Shown here: one piece after another, positions 41,451-50,153 of the stretch
Position numbering within the stretch: the first letter of the stretch is position 1
Layout: each line of letters opens with the position of its first letter
Source: Oscillospiraceae bacterium
GTDB lineage: Bacteria > Bacillota > Clostridia > Oscillospirales > Oscillospiraceae
Reading direction: 5' to 3'
DNA length: 64,000 nt
NCBI GenBank assembly: GCA_910574635.1
Contig: CAJTCG010000001.1
Span: 124,001 to 188,000, forward strand
Notes under the pieces: model-generated
The model's input: the letters and a program-made list of their open reading frames with translations, nothing else
The model's database searches: none
Told to the model about the DNA's origin: nothing
Position numbers and translations under genes: made by a program

Positions 41451-43682
41451 CTAACGCTCCAGCAGGCGCTTCGCGATCTCCACGTTTCCCTGCTCCAGCT
41501 CCCGCAGCTTTCGGACCGCCACCGCCTGGGCCTCCTTGTCCCCGGCCTGGGCGGCGGCACGGTCAATCATGGCGTTCAGGGTTTCCTGGGTCAGGTCCTT
41601 TAGGTCCGCGAAGTTCTCCTGCCCGATATACCGCAGGAAGGAGGAGACCTTGGGGTCGTACACCACCCCCGCCAGGGGGATGCCCTGCCCGGCGGCAAAA
41701 ATCAGGGCGTGGAGCCGCATGGACACCACCGCCTCCATCCGGGACAAGGCCCCGATGATGGTCCCGGCGGCCCCGGCGTCGTCCAGGAAGTAATGGGGCG
41801 TGTCCCCCAGGCACTCCGCCGCCTCCCGGGCGGCGGCGGGGTCCTGGCCCTTCTCCACCGCCGTAAAGACGGGGGTGAGGCCGTAGTGCTCCCAGGCGTA
41901 CCGGGCGGCGGCCCCAAAGAGGGGGGCCTTCTCCGAAAAGCCCGGCCAGGGCCGGAGGGCGAAGCAGATCAGCCGCTCCCCCCGGGGCGGGATGCCCGCC
42001 CGGAGGAGCACGCTGTCCGTCTTTTCCTCCGCCGCCGGGGCAAGGGTCAGGGCCGGGTCCGCCGTCAGCTTGATTTCCGGCCTGTCCACCCCCATGGATT
42101 TCAGTTCCTCCAGGGAGTCCGGCTCCCGGAGGGTAATCACGTCCACGTTCCGGTTCAGCACCTTGGCCGCCAGCTTCCGGTGATTCTCCCGCTTGACGGG
42201 GCCGATGCCGCAGCCGTACATCTGGACTTTGCAGCCCGCCCATTTGGCGGCGCGGATGTTCATGAGGTAGAACCAGAGGGAGCGGCGGGAGGTCACGTCC
42301 TGGATGAGGCTTCCGCCGCCGTTGATATAGAGCCTTGCCTGTTTCATGGCCCCCAGCCAGCCGGAAAGGTCCATCCGGCTGACGGAGCGGACCCGGTAGG
42401 AAAGGCGGGTGGCCTTTGGATTTTTTGAGATAACCGTCACGGGCATGTCCGGGTCGATGGACCGCATCTCTTCCAGAATGGCCTCCAAAATCGCGTCGTC
42501 CCCGGCGTTGCCCCGGCCATAGGCCCCGCAGATCACCACGCCGTCCCGCTCCCGCCGGGGCCGGGCGTGGCGGCGGAGGATTTCCCCGTAGATATGGAGC
42601 TGGGTGTCCACGGTCTTTTCAATGGAGAACTGGGCGGAGGCCTTTTCAAAGAGCTTCTCCCCCATCTCCCGCCGCAAGGCCCCGTCGGTTCCCAGGGCCG
42701 CCAGGCGCTTGCCCAGGGTCATGAAGTCCCGGGGGGTGAACAGATAGCCGTTGACCCCGTCGTCAATGAGATAGGGGATGCCTCCCACGGCGGTGGAGAT
42801 GGTGGCGAGGTGGAACCGGGCCCCTTCCGTCAGGGCGTAGGAAAAGGTCTCGGACAGGCTGGTGAGGACGTTGATGTCCAGGGCGCTGTAGAAGCGGTCC
42901 ATGCCGCCGCTGATCCACCCGGCGAAGGTGACCTGCCGCTCCACCCCCAGTTCCCGGGCAAGAGCCCCCAGCTTCTCCCGCTCCTCGCCGTCTCCGGCGA
43001 TTACTAACCGTAGTTTCTCGCAGGTTTTATACGCTTCGGCAAAGCCCCGGATGAGGGTGGACATGTCCTTCACCGGGTTCAGCCGGGCGGCGATGCCCAC
43101 CACCACGGAGTCAGCCTCCACGTCCGCCCCCAGGGAGCGAAGGTAGGGAAGCCGGTCCCCCTGATCCGGCGCAGGGGTGAAGTCGATGCCGTTATAGATG
43201 GCGTAGAAGCGGTCCGCCGGGAAGCCCCGGGAAATCAGCAAATCCACCATGGCGTCGGAGACGCCCACGCGGTAGTCCAGCCGCCGCAGGGCCCAGGTGT
43301 TGATGACCCCAAAGGTGCACCGGGCCAGGGGGCGGCCCATGTAGTCGATTTTATAATCGCTGTGGATGGTGGTGACCACCGGCAGGCCGGTGACCCCCCG
43401 GAGCAGGGCCCCAATCATGTTGGCCCGGGCCCCGTGGCAGTGGATGAGCTGGAAGCCCTCCCGGTGGATATACTCCGCCAGCTGGCGGCGGATTTTAAAA
43501 ATGTGGTTGCCGCCGCAAATCATGGTCGGGATGCCCAGGGAACGGGCCTCCCCGGCGAAGGGGCCGTCCCGGAAGCAGACCAGCTGGGCGGTGATGGTCT
43601 TGTTCAGGTTCTGGAGGAGGCTCAGCACATGGGTCTTGGCCCCGCCGGAGTCCCCGCCGCTGATGAGATGAATGACCTTCAT
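41451..43682 (-). CDS. csaB: Fusion: GT4 glycosyltransferase + polysaccharide pyruvyl transferase CsaB
   Basis: 743 residues. N-terminal half is a GT-B glycosyltransferase (MKVIHLISGGDSGGAKTHVL, IHCHGARANMIG, SLSETFSYALTEGA). From ~385 a CsaB domain begins (VVICGAYGRGNAGDDAILEAI, INGGGSLIQDVTSRRSLWFY, VVSMRLHALIFAAGQGIPLAGVVYDPKV). CsaB adds pyruvate ketals to the secondary wall polymer to which SLH domains bind; two SLH proteins are encoded in this window. Minus-strand promoter at 43715-43743. Confidence 0.93.
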   Translation of the reverse strand: MKVIHLISGGDSGGAKTHVLSLLQNLNKTITAQLVCFRDGPFAGEARSLGIPTMICGGNHIFKIRRQLAEYIHREGFQLIHCHGARANMIGALLRGVTGLPVVTTIHSDYKIDYMGRPLARCTFGVINTWALRRLDYRVGVSDAMVDLLISRGFPADRFYAIYNGIDFTPAPDQGDRLPYLRSLGADVEADSVVVGIAARLNPVKDMSTLIRGFAEAYKTCEKLRLVIAGDGEEREKLGALARELGVERQVTFAGWISGGMDRFYSALDINVLTSLSETFSYALTEGARFHLATISTAVGGIPYLIDDGVNGYLFTPRDFMTLGKRLAALGTDGALRREMGEKLFEKASAQFSIEKTVDTQLHIYGEILRRHARPRRERDGVVICGAYGRGNAGDDAILEAILEEMRSIDPDMPVTVISKNPKATRLSYRVRSVSRMDLSGWLGAMKQARLYINGGGSLIQDVTSRRSLWFYLMNIRAAKWAGCKVQMYGCGIGPVKRENHRKLAAKVLNRNVDVITLREPDSLEELKSMGVDRPEIKLTADPALTLAPAAEEKTDSVLLRAGIPPRGERLICFALRPWPGFSEKAPLFGAAARYAWEHYGLTPVFTAVEKGQDPAAAREAAECLGDTPHYFLDDAGAAGTIIGALSRMEAVVSMRLHALIFAAGQGIPLAGVVYDPKVSSFLRYIGQENFADLKDLTQETLNAMIDRAAAQAGDKEAQAVAVRKLRELEQGNVEIAKRLLER

Positions 43683-43714
43683 GGCAAATATCCCCTTGTG
43701 ATTTTGTGAAAGGT

Positions 43715-43743
43715 ATTATATAATATTTTCCGGGCCTTGTCCA
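43715..43743 (-). promoter_or_regulatory. Promoter of the CsaB fusion gene
   Basis: Minus strand: -35 TGGACA (43743-43738), 17 bp, -10 TATAAT (43720-43715). Confidence 0.75.
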
Positions 43744-43798
43744 TAAGGCTCCATCAATCTAAAGAAGACGGGCCCGGGGCCCGCCGCGGAGGTCTGGC

Positions 43799-44281
43799 AT
43801 GGAACAAAAGAAATCATTCAAGATTGGGAAATTCAACATCATCGACATCATCGCCGTGGCTTTGATTCTGGCGGTAGTCCTTTACGGAGCCGTGCGCGTC
43901 CTGAACCGGGGCGGGACCATTGAGGTGCCCACCATGGAGATTACCTACGTGGTCCGGGTGCAGAACGTGGCCGCGGAGCTGTACGAAAATTCCAAGGAAA
44001 ACCTTCCCTCCCCGCTGATGGCCTCCGGGGCCCGGCTGAACGGGCGCATTGAGTCCGTGGAGGCCACCCCCTGGCTGGAGCTGGGGCCCGACGGGGAGTG
44101 GCACGAGGACCCGGACCATGTGAACCTCTATTTTACCTGCACCGCCACGGTGCCCAAGGAGGAGGTCATGACCACCAAAGTCGGGGAGCAGGAGGTCCGC
44201 ATCGGGAAAACGGACTATATCATGAAAAGCGAGACGGTGGAGTTCCAAAACGGAACGGTCGTCGATGTGACCTGGGGCTGA
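43799..44281 (+). CDS. DUF4330 membrane-anchored protein
   Basis: 160 residues. Short basic N-terminus, one membrane helix (IDIIAVALILAVVLYGAV), and an extracytoplasmic beta-rich domain with VVRVQNVAAELYEN and KTDYIMKSETVEFQNGTVVDV, as in the DUF4330 family often encoded beside wall-polymer genes. Divergent from CsaB. ATG follows GCGGAGG. Function unknown. Confidence 0.85.
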   Translation: MEQKKSFKIGKFNIIDIIAVALILAVVLYGAVRVLNRGGTIEVPTMEITYVVRVQNVAAELYENSKENLPSPLMASGARLNGRIESVEATPWLELGPDGEWHEDPDHVNLYFTCTATVPKEEVMTTKVGEQEVRIGKTDYIMKSETVEFQNGTVVDVTWG

Positions 44282-44309
44282 CCTACTTTTTCTTGTAAGA
44301 AAAAGTAGG
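44282..44309. terminator. Perfect hairpin after the DUF4330 gene
   Basis: CCTACTTTTTCTT / AAGAAAAAGTAGG with a 2-nt loop, followed by CAAAAAGAACTTTAG. The sequence is reminiscent of dispersed elements, but no second copy lies in the window. Confidence 0.65.
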
Positions 44310-44396
44310 CAAAAAGAACTTTAGCTCGCTCTGGTTGTCTGGCGGGAAACCGGGCTGGAGCGACGGCGACGCAGATTTGCGGGAAGGGGACATCCG

Positions 44397-44999
44397 ATGA
44401 AGAGAATATTTGCGCTTCTGGTTTTGCTGGCCCTGCTGGCGGGGTGCTCCGCCGGGGCGGCCCCGGCCATGTACATTCAGCCTGCGGAGCTGAATGAGGA
44501 GGAAGAGGCCGTGGCCAAGCTCCTGGGGGCGGACACGGACCAGCACCTCTTCGACGTGGTGCTGGATGGAACGGCGAAAACCGTCCGCGTCAACACCTAT
44601 GTGCTGGAGGACGGCAAATGGGAGCTCGTCACCGGCGGCGGGGGCATGTCCCTGAAAGCGGGAGAGAAGAAGGGCCGCATGGCCTTCGGCTTTGAGGACC
44701 TCCGGGGCGAGTATCGGGAGGCCGTGCAGTTTGGGAAGGATTTCACAGCGGTGAAGTACGGCTCTTCGGAGGAGATCGACGATCCCGAGGGCATGGGCCG
44801 GACGGCCAGCTTCCTGGCTGGCCGCACGGAGATCGTCTACGAGAGAGAGATTCCCATCGCCATCCAGATCAACACGACGAAGAACCAGGTCTTGTCCTAC
44901 GACCCGGAGTACTTTTTCCAGCCGGAGGAGTATGAGAAGCTGGGCTATGAGCATGTGTACGCGTTGACGGTGATGTTCAGCCAGGAGCCTCTTTCCTGA
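44397..44999 (+). CDS. Lipoprotein of unknown function
   Basis: 200 residues. Signal peptide with lipobox LLAGC at ~16. The mature part is acidic and contains VRVNTYVLEDGKWELVTGGG, then beta-rich sequence ending YALTVMFSQEPLS. No family recognised. It has a weak AAGGGG ribosome site and is followed by a terminator, so it is probably monocistronic or co-transcribed with the DUF4330 gene. Confidence 0.8.
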   Translation: MKRIFALLVLLALLAGCSAGAAPAMYIQPAELNEEEEAVAKLLGADTDQHLFDVVLDGTAKTVRVNTYVLEDGKWELVTGGGGMSLKAGEKKGRMAFGFEDLRGEYREAVQFGKDFTAVKYGSSEEIDDPEGMGRTASFLAGRTEIVYEREIPIAIQINTTKNQVLSYDPEYFFQPEEYEKLGYEHVYALTVMFSQEPLS

Positions 45000-45006
45000 G
45001 AAATTG

Positions 45007-45046
45007 AAACCCCGGCGGGCCTTGAGGATGGTCCGCCGGGGTTTTG
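45007..45046 (+). terminator. Terminator after the lipoprotein gene
   Basis: AAACCCCGGCGG / CCGCCGGGGTTT arms, then TTGTGTG. Confidence 0.85.
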
Positions 45047-45071
45047 TGTGTTCTATGGAAAGCGCCATGTT

Positions 45072-45110
45072 CCCGGGAAATGGCCTGACCAGGGGGTCAG
45101 GCCATTCCCT
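45072..45110. repeat. Palindromic repeat, family 2, copy 5
   Basis: GGGAAATGGCCTGACC...GGGTCAGGCCATTCCC: here the palindrome extends into both flanks. Confidence 0.85.
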
Positions 45111-45138
45111 CAGTGTCCGCCTTTTTCCCGGCGGACAT

Positions 45139-46515
45139 TTACAGCATACACTTCCCCCGGGCCATATATTTCCCCTCCGGCTGGGAGGGGAGCACATTCC
45201 CGCTCTCCACCGCCAGCCGGCCCCGGAGCCACACCTGCCGGATGCCGCCGTCGGTGGCGAAGCCCTCATAGGGGCTGTACCCGGCGGCGGACTCGCAGTC
45301 CACCCCCCGGATAACGTGGCCTCCGCTGGGATCGTAGACCACGATATCCGCGTCCGCCCCGGGCTGGAGGGTCCCCTTCCGGGGGAAGAGGCCGTACAGC
45401 TTCGCCGGGTTCTCGCTGAGGACGCGGCACATCTGGGCCACGCTCAGCTTCCGCTTCGCAACCCCCAGGGACCACATCAGCTCCCCCCGGGTCTCCACCC
45501 CGGGGAGGCCGCCGGGAATCCTGGTGAAATCCTCCCGGCCCATCTCCTTCTGCTCCAGGGTGAAGGAGCAGTGGTCCGTGGAGACGGTCTGAATCTCCCC
45601 CCGGCGCAGGGCCTTCCACAGCGCGTCCGCCTCCTTCTTCTCCCGCAGGGGCGGGGCGCAGACGTACCGGGCCGCGTCGGTGAAATTCTCCTGGTAATAC
45701 AGGCTCTCGTCCAGGGCCAGGTAGTGGGGGCAGGTCTCCACGTACACCGTCTGGCCCCGCTTCCGGGCCCGGAGGACCTCGCCCAGCGCCTCGCCGTTGG
45801 TGAGGTGGACGATGATCACCGGGGCCTGGGCCGCCTGGGCAATGCGCAGAAGCCGTCCCACCGCCTCCGCCTCCAGATAGGGCGGGCGGGTCTGGGGATG
45901 GCTGGCGGGGGAGAGCTCCCCCAGGGCCTTTTTCTCCGCGATCATGCCGTCGATGACCCCGGCGTTTTCACAGTGGACGCCGCAGATTCCCCCCAGCGTT
46001 TTCAGCTCCTTCAGCGCCCAGTAGAGGTCCCGGTCCCCCAGCAGCATGGCGGGGTAGGTCATGTACAGCTTGAAGGAGGAAATGCCCTGGGCGAACATCT
46101 CCGGCAGCTCCGCCCGGACGCCCTCGTTCCAGTCGTCAATGGTCATGTGGAAGCCGTAGTCGCAGAAGGTCTTCCCCACGGCCTTCTCCCGCCAGCGTTC
46201 TAAGCCCGAGGCCAGGGACTCCCCCTTGTTGGGGCAGGCGAAGTCAATGACGGTGGTGGTGCCCCCCCGGAGGGCCGCCCGGCTTCCCGAGGCGAAGCCG
46301 TCGGCGGTGACGGTGCCCGCCACCTCCAGGTCGAAATGGGTGTGGGCGTCGATGAAGCCGGGGAAGAGGACGCAGCCCGTCACGTCGATGATCCGCTCCG
46401 CCTCCGCCTTGAGCCCCCGGCCCAGGGAGGCCACTTTTTCTCCCTCCACCAGCAAATCCGCCCGCCGGACGCCCTTGCCGGAAGCCACGCTGCCGCCCTT
46501 GAAGAGTGTGCGCAT
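45139..46515 (-). CDS. hydA: Dihydropyrimidinase / D-hydantoinase family amidohydrolase
   Basis: 458 residues. Cyclic amidohydrolase with metal motif GFIDAHTHFD, carbamylated-lysine region SSFKLYMTYPAML, GVHCENAGVI, IVHLTNGEAL and STDHCSF. Hydrolyses dihydropyrimidines or hydantoins. Related enzymes occur in purine-degradation clusters with Se-dependent hydroxylases, but here the selenium genes lie 30 kb away, so a link is only speculative. The exact ring substrate cannot be read. Confidence 0.88.
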   Translation of the reverse strand: MRTLFKGGSVASGKGVRRADLLVEGEKVASLGRGLKAEAERIIDVTGCVLFPGFIDAHTHFDLEVAGTVTADGFASGSRAALRGGTTTVIDFACPNKGESLASGLERWREKAVGKTFCDYGFHMTIDDWNEGVRAELPEMFAQGISSFKLYMTYPAMLLGDRDLYWALKELKTLGGICGVHCENAGVIDGMIAEKKALGELSPASHPQTRPPYLEAEAVGRLLRIAQAAQAPVIIVHLTNGEALGEVLRARKRGQTVYVETCPHYLALDESLYYQENFTDAARYVCAPPLREKKEADALWKALRRGEIQTVSTDHCSFTLEQKEMGREDFTRIPGGLPGVETRGELMWSLGVAKRKLSVAQMCRVLSENPAKLYGLFPRKGTLQPGADADIVVYDPSGGHVIRGVDCESAAGYSPYEGFATDGGIRQVWLRGRLAVESGNVLPSQPEGKYMARGKCML

Positions 46516-46648
46516 TTGGTGTCCCTCCGTTCTTTCTTTGTTGATGGACCCAGTATAGCACAGTTCCCGCCGGATTTCCAGCGGAGGAGGGGGGGTGAAA
46601 AAAATTTCCCGCTTCTGGAAACTTTGCGCTTTCTATTTGGAAAAACTG

Positions 46649-46657
46649 TGGTATAAT
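46649..46657 (+). promoter_or_regulatory. Extended -10 promoter for the 5'-nucleotidase gene
   Basis: TG-G-TATAAT, 55 bp before the ATG; no well-placed -35. Confidence 0.6.
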
Positions 46658-46711
46658 GGCACCAGGAAGGGCGGAGGCCAATCCGCCCCTGAAAGAAGAG
46701 GAGGTAACAGA

Positions 46712-48619
46712 ATGCAGACTAAGAAGTTCCTGTCCCTGCTGCTGGCCCTGGCCATGATGTTCTCTTTGAGCGTCACCGCCAGCGCCGCGGAGGAGGAAGG
46801 CAAGAGCCTGGAAGGCTCCATCGTCATCCTCCACACCAACGACGTCCACGGCGGCATCGCCGGATACGCCAAGGTGGCCGCCTTGAAGGCCGAATACCAG
46901 GCCAAGGGCGCCTACACCCTGCTGCTGGACGCGGGCGACTACATCCAGGGCGACCCCACCGTCAGCGTCAGCCAGGGCAAAACCGCCATCGAGCTGATGA
47001 ACCTGGCGGGCTATGACGCGGCCACCATCGGAAACCACGAATTCGACTACGGCTACGCCAACTTCAAGGAAATCACCAAGGACGCCAAATTCCCCGTGGT
47101 GGCCGCCAACGTGCTGGTCAACGGAAAGGCCGAAAACACCCATGTGATTTTCGGCGAGGAGGGCGGCAAGAAAATCGGCGTCTTCGGCCTGAGCACCCCC
47201 GAGACCGCCACCAAGGCCCACCCCGCCAAGATTCAGGGCGTGACCTTCCCCGCGGGCAAGGACATGTTCGCCATCGCCCAGGCCGAGGTCAAGGCCCTGG
47301 AGGACGAGGGCTGCGACTACATCGTGTGCCTGGGCCACCTGGGCATTGACGACGAGTCCAAGGGCAACCGCTCCATCGACCTGATGGACGCCGTGGAGGG
47401 CATCGACCTCTTCATCGACGGCCATTCCCACTCCACCCTGGAGGAAGTCAAGGAAGCCGCCGGGGACAAGCCCATCACCTCCACCGGCACGAAGCTGGCC
47501 AACATCGGCGTGGTGACCATCTCCGCCGAGGGCGAAATCGCCATGGAAAACGTCTCCGCCGAGGGACTGGCGGAGGACAAGGACATCGCCGCCCGGGCCG
47601 CCGCCATCCAAAAGCAGATTGACGACGACTACGGCGCCGCCTTTGCCAAGACCGAGGTTCTGCTCAACGGCGACAAGGACCCCGGCAACCGCACGGAAGA
47701 GACCAACCTGGGCGACCTCATCACCGACGCCCTGGTCTGGGGCGCCAAGAAAAACGGCGAGGAAGTGGACGCGGCCGTCACCAACGGCGGCGGCATCCGG
47801 GCCCCCATCGCGGCGGGCGACATCACGAAAAAAGATGTCAACACCGTCCTGCCCTTCGGCAACACCCTGAGCATCGTCAAGGTCACCGGCGCGGAGCTGC
47901 TGGAGGCCCTGGAAGCCTCCACCCACTGCACTCCCACCGCCATCGGCGGCTTCCCCCAGGTCAGCGGTATTGAGTTCACCGTAGCCACCGGCAGCGAGTT
48001 CAAGGCCGGGGACCTGTATCCCGGCTCCACCTACCACAAGCCCGCCTCCATCGAGCGGGTCACCATCACCTCCGTGGGCGGCAAGGACTTCGACGAAAAA
48101 GCCACCTACGCCATCGCCACCAACGACTTTATGGCCGCCGGCGGCGACACCTACTACGCCTTCGCCTCCGCCTCCGTGAACTACGATCTGGGTCTGCCCA
48201 TGGACGAGGTCCTGATGGACTACATCAAGGAAGAGCTCAAGGGCGTGGTTTCCGAGGAAGCCTACGGCGAGCCCGCGGGCCGCATCACCATCGAGGCCGC
48301 TCCCGCGGCCCCCGCCGAGGAGCCCGAGGAAGAGCCCGCTCCCGTGGAGGAGCCCGCCCCCGCTCCCGCTCCCGAGCCGGTTCCCGCGCCCGCGCCGGAG
48401 CCCGCTCCCGCCCCGGAGCCGGTTCCCGAGCCCGCCCCCGCCCCCACCGTGGCAGAGGGCGACTATGTGGTCAAGTCCGGCGACTGCCTGTGGAGCATCG
48501 CCCAGGAAGCCTACGGCACCGGCCGCCAGTGGCAGGTCATCTACAACGCCAACAAGGACGCCATTAAGAACCCCAACGACCTGCGGGTCGGACAGGTCCT
48601 GGTGATCCCCGCGGCGTAA
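46712..48619 (+). CDS. Secreted 5'-nucleotidase with C-terminal LysM domain
   Basis: 635 residues. Signal peptide ends ~25. Metallophosphatase domain with VILHTNDVHGG, LLDAGDYIQGD, GNHEFDYGYANF and FIDGHSHST; 5'-nucleotidase C-terminal domain with TNGGGIRAPIAAGD and NTLSIVKVTGAEL. A Pro/Ala/Glu-rich spacer (~530-585) leads to a LysM domain (YVVKSGDCLWSIAQEAYGTG) that should bind peptidoglycan. It probably scavenges nucleosides and phosphate from nucleotides at the cell surface. ATG 46712 follows GAGGAGG. Confidence 0.93.
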   Translation: MQTKKFLSLLLALAMMFSLSVTASAAEEEGKSLEGSIVILHTNDVHGGIAGYAKVAALKAEYQAKGAYTLLLDAGDYIQGDPTVSVSQGKTAIELMNLAGYDAATIGNHEFDYGYANFKEITKDAKFPVVAANVLVNGKAENTHVIFGEEGGKKIGVFGLSTPETATKAHPAKIQGVTFPAGKDMFAIAQAEVKALEDEGCDYIVCLGHLGIDDESKGNRSIDLMDAVEGIDLFIDGHSHSTLEEVKEAAGDKPITSTGTKLANIGVVTISAEGEIAMENVSAEGLAEDKDIAARAAAIQKQIDDDYGAAFAKTEVLLNGDKDPGNRTEETNLGDLITDALVWGAKKNGEEVDAAVTNGGGIRAPIAAGDITKKDVNTVLPFGNTLSIVKVTGAELLEALEASTHCTPTAIGGFPQVSGIEFTVATGSEFKAGDLYPGSTYHKPASIERVTITSVGGKDFDEKATYAIATNDFMAAGGDTYYAFASASVNYDLGLPMDEVLMDYIKEELKGVVSEEAYGEPAGRITIEAAPAAPAEEPEEEPAPVEEPAPAPAPEPVPAPAPEPAPAPEPVPEPAPAPTVAEGDYVVKSGDCLWSIAQEAYGTGRQWQVIYNANKDAIKNPNDLRVGQVLVIPAA

Positions 48620-48651
48620 GCCTTTGGAAACCCAATTTCCCGCCTCTGATA

Positions 48652-48690
48652 AAAAGGACGCTCAGAGCAAAAGCTCTGAGCGTCCTTTTA
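48652..48690. terminator. Bidirectional terminator
   Basis: AAAAGGACGCTCAGAGC / GCTCTGAGCGTCCTTTT with a 4-nt loop, between the nucleotidase and the convergent kinase gene. Confidence 0.92.
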
Positions 48691-49542
48691 TCTGCCAATC
48701 AGCTTCCCCAGCAGGGGCTCAAAATCCACCCCTTCCCGAAGGGAAAGGTCCTGCCCCACCGTCCGCACGGCACAATCGTGGATGAACTCCACCGCCAGCG
48801 CCGCCGCGTCCCGGAGGGAATCCCCCCGCAGCAGCGCACCGGTAAGGACGCTGGCAAACACGTCCCCGGTGCCGTGGAGGGGATGGGCCACAAACTCCGT
48901 TTGAACCGCCTCCGCCCTCCCGGTCCGGGCGTCGAAGCACATGGCCCCGGTCTGCCCCGGGGACAGCGCCGCCCCGGTGAGGGCCACGGAGCGCCTTCCC
49001 CCCAGGCTCAGCTCCTCCGCAAGACGCCGGAGGGCCCCCTCGTCGTGAAGGGCCCGGCCTCCGTCCAGGAGGTCCCCGTAGTCCCGGTTCAGCAAAAAGG
49101 CGGCCTCCGTGAGGTTGGGGGTAATCACGTCCGCCAGCTCCGCCAGATGGGCCATCCCGGCGCACATGGCGGGGGTGTAGGTCTGATAGGGCTTTCCGTC
49201 GTCCCCCATAACCGGGTCCACCACCACCAGGGTGTCCGGCCCCCGGAAGGTCCGGATGAAATCCGCCACAATGCCAATCTGCCGTTCGCTGCCCAAAAAG
49301 CCGCTGTAGATGGCGTCGAACCGGAGGTTTAGGGACTTCCAGTGCTCCGCCACCTTGGGCAGCTCCTCCGTCATGTCCAGGAAGGTGAAGCCGGTGAAGC
49401 CCCCGGTGTGGGTGGAGAGGAAGGCAGTGGGCAGGGGGCAGCACTGGACGCCCATGACGGAGAGGATGGGGATGACCTCGGTGAGGGAGCAGCGGCCAAA
49501 GCCGGAGAGGTCGTGAATAACGGCGGCGCGGGGTGTCGGCAT
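48688..49542 (-). CDS. Pyridoxamine/pyridoxal kinase (PfkB-like, PdxY type)
   Basis: 284 residues of ribokinase fold. MPTPRAAVIHDLSGFGRCSL at the N-terminus, VVDPVMGDDGKPY, ITPNLTEAAFLL and the catalytic HGTGDVFASVL. Phosphorylates B6 vitamers with ATP. ATG 49542 follows GAGGG; an in-frame region further upstream overlaps the tRNA and is rejected. Confidence 0.9.
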   Translation of the reverse strand: MPTPRAAVIHDLSGFGRCSLTEVIPILSVMGVQCCPLPTAFLSTHTGGFTGFTFLDMTEELPKVAEHWKSLNLRFDAIYSGFLGSERQIGIVADFIRTFRGPDTLVVVDPVMGDDGKPYQTYTPAMCAGMAHLAELADVITPNLTEAAFLLNRDYGDLLDGGRALHDEGALRRLAEELSLGGRRSVALTGAALSPGQTGAMCFDARTGRAEAVQTEFVAHPLHGTGDVFASVLTGALLRGDSLRDAAALAVEFIHDCAVRTVGQDLSLREGVDFEPLLGKLIGR

Positions 49543-49640
49543 AGGGAGGCCCTCTTTTCGTTGTTGTGATGGGGGTATTTTACAACGGAACGGGGAAAAG
49601 CGCAAGGGCAAAAAAGGGACTGGACGGGAGCGGGGGGGTG

Positions 49641-49649
49641 TGGTATAAT
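49641..49649 (+). promoter_or_regulatory. Extended -10 promoter for tRNA-Leu
   Basis: TG-G-TATAAT, 17 bp before the tRNA 5' end. Confidence 0.6.
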
Positions 49650-49666
49650 CAATCACGGTTTTCTGC

Positions 49667-49750
49667 GCGCCTGTGATGGAATTGGTAGACATGCGAGATT
49701 TAGGTTCTCGTGCTTTCAGCGTGTGGGTTCGAGTCCCTTCAGGCGCACCA
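49667..49750 (+). tRNA. tRNA-Leu (anticodon UAG)
   Basis: 84 nt with encoded CCA. Acceptor stem GCGCCTG / CAGGCGC, D-loop AATTGGTAGAC, anticodon loop TTTAGGT (TAG), a variable arm GTGCTTTCAGCGTG-type typical of tRNA-Leu, and T-arm GGGTTCGAGTCCC. Beyond its 3' end gene content changes to element-like genes, so its 3' end is a candidate attachment site. Confidence 0.97.
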
Positions 49751-49777
49751 AGTTGCATTGACAAAAAAGATGCAGGC

Positions 49778-49808
49778 AAAAATCCCGTACTTCGGTGCGG
49801 GATTTTTG
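49778..49808. terminator. Terminator downstream of tRNA-Leu
   Basis: AAAAATCCCG / CGGGATTTTT around a TTCG tetraloop (inner C-G/A-T pairs partly mismatched). Confidence 0.85.
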
Positions 49809-49970
49809 CGATTAAAGCAATAAATACAGGAAAAATCGAAACAATAATAGAGTGTTCCCAAAATCAGGAAGCGTAAAATAAAAATAACGCACCGGAGATG
49901 CAAATTTGAGGAATTTGGGAGTTTTTGGAACAACACACGGTTCGAACTCTCCAGCGTTCAAAAAGAGAAG

Positions 49971-50023
49971 AAGCCGCCCATGGCTCTGCCAGTTTTCCAG
50001 GCAAAGCCATGGGCGGCTTTTTT
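49971..50023. terminator. Strong hairpin terminator in the element leader
   Basis: AAGCCGCCCATGGCT / AGCCATGGGCGGCTT 15-bp perfect arms, then TTTT. Confidence 0.85.
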
Positions 50024-50153
50024 CGTTCCCAGGCTGTTCAGATTGGTACTTATGCTTGGTCTGTGCATAGTTCCTTGGTGGTAATGGTAATAGCTTTCAC
50101 CATGCCTTTCAGCTATACTTACGTTGCAATCAGACGAAAGGAGAATGACCACC

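Larger units (their letters stand above)
49751..50153. other. Non-coding junction between tRNA-Leu and the element-like region
   Basis: 403 bp without a supported gene. It contains two terminator-type hairpins (separate entries), an AT-rich tract (49,840-49,925), and GGTTCGAACTCTCCAGCG at ~49,939, resembling a degenerate tRNA T-arm. No integrase gene lies at this end. Confidence 0.6.

Noticed and set aside
45139..46515. Dihydropyrimidinase as part of a selenium-dependent purine-degradation cluster
   Set aside because: Such clusters exist, but here the neighbours are unrelated and selD is 30 kb away; context does not support the link.
49739..49936. Minus-strand ORF of 65 codons after the tRNA
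   Set aside because: No Shine-Dalgarno, starts within the tRNA 3' end and has low-complexity Phe/Cys/Ile-rich sequence.
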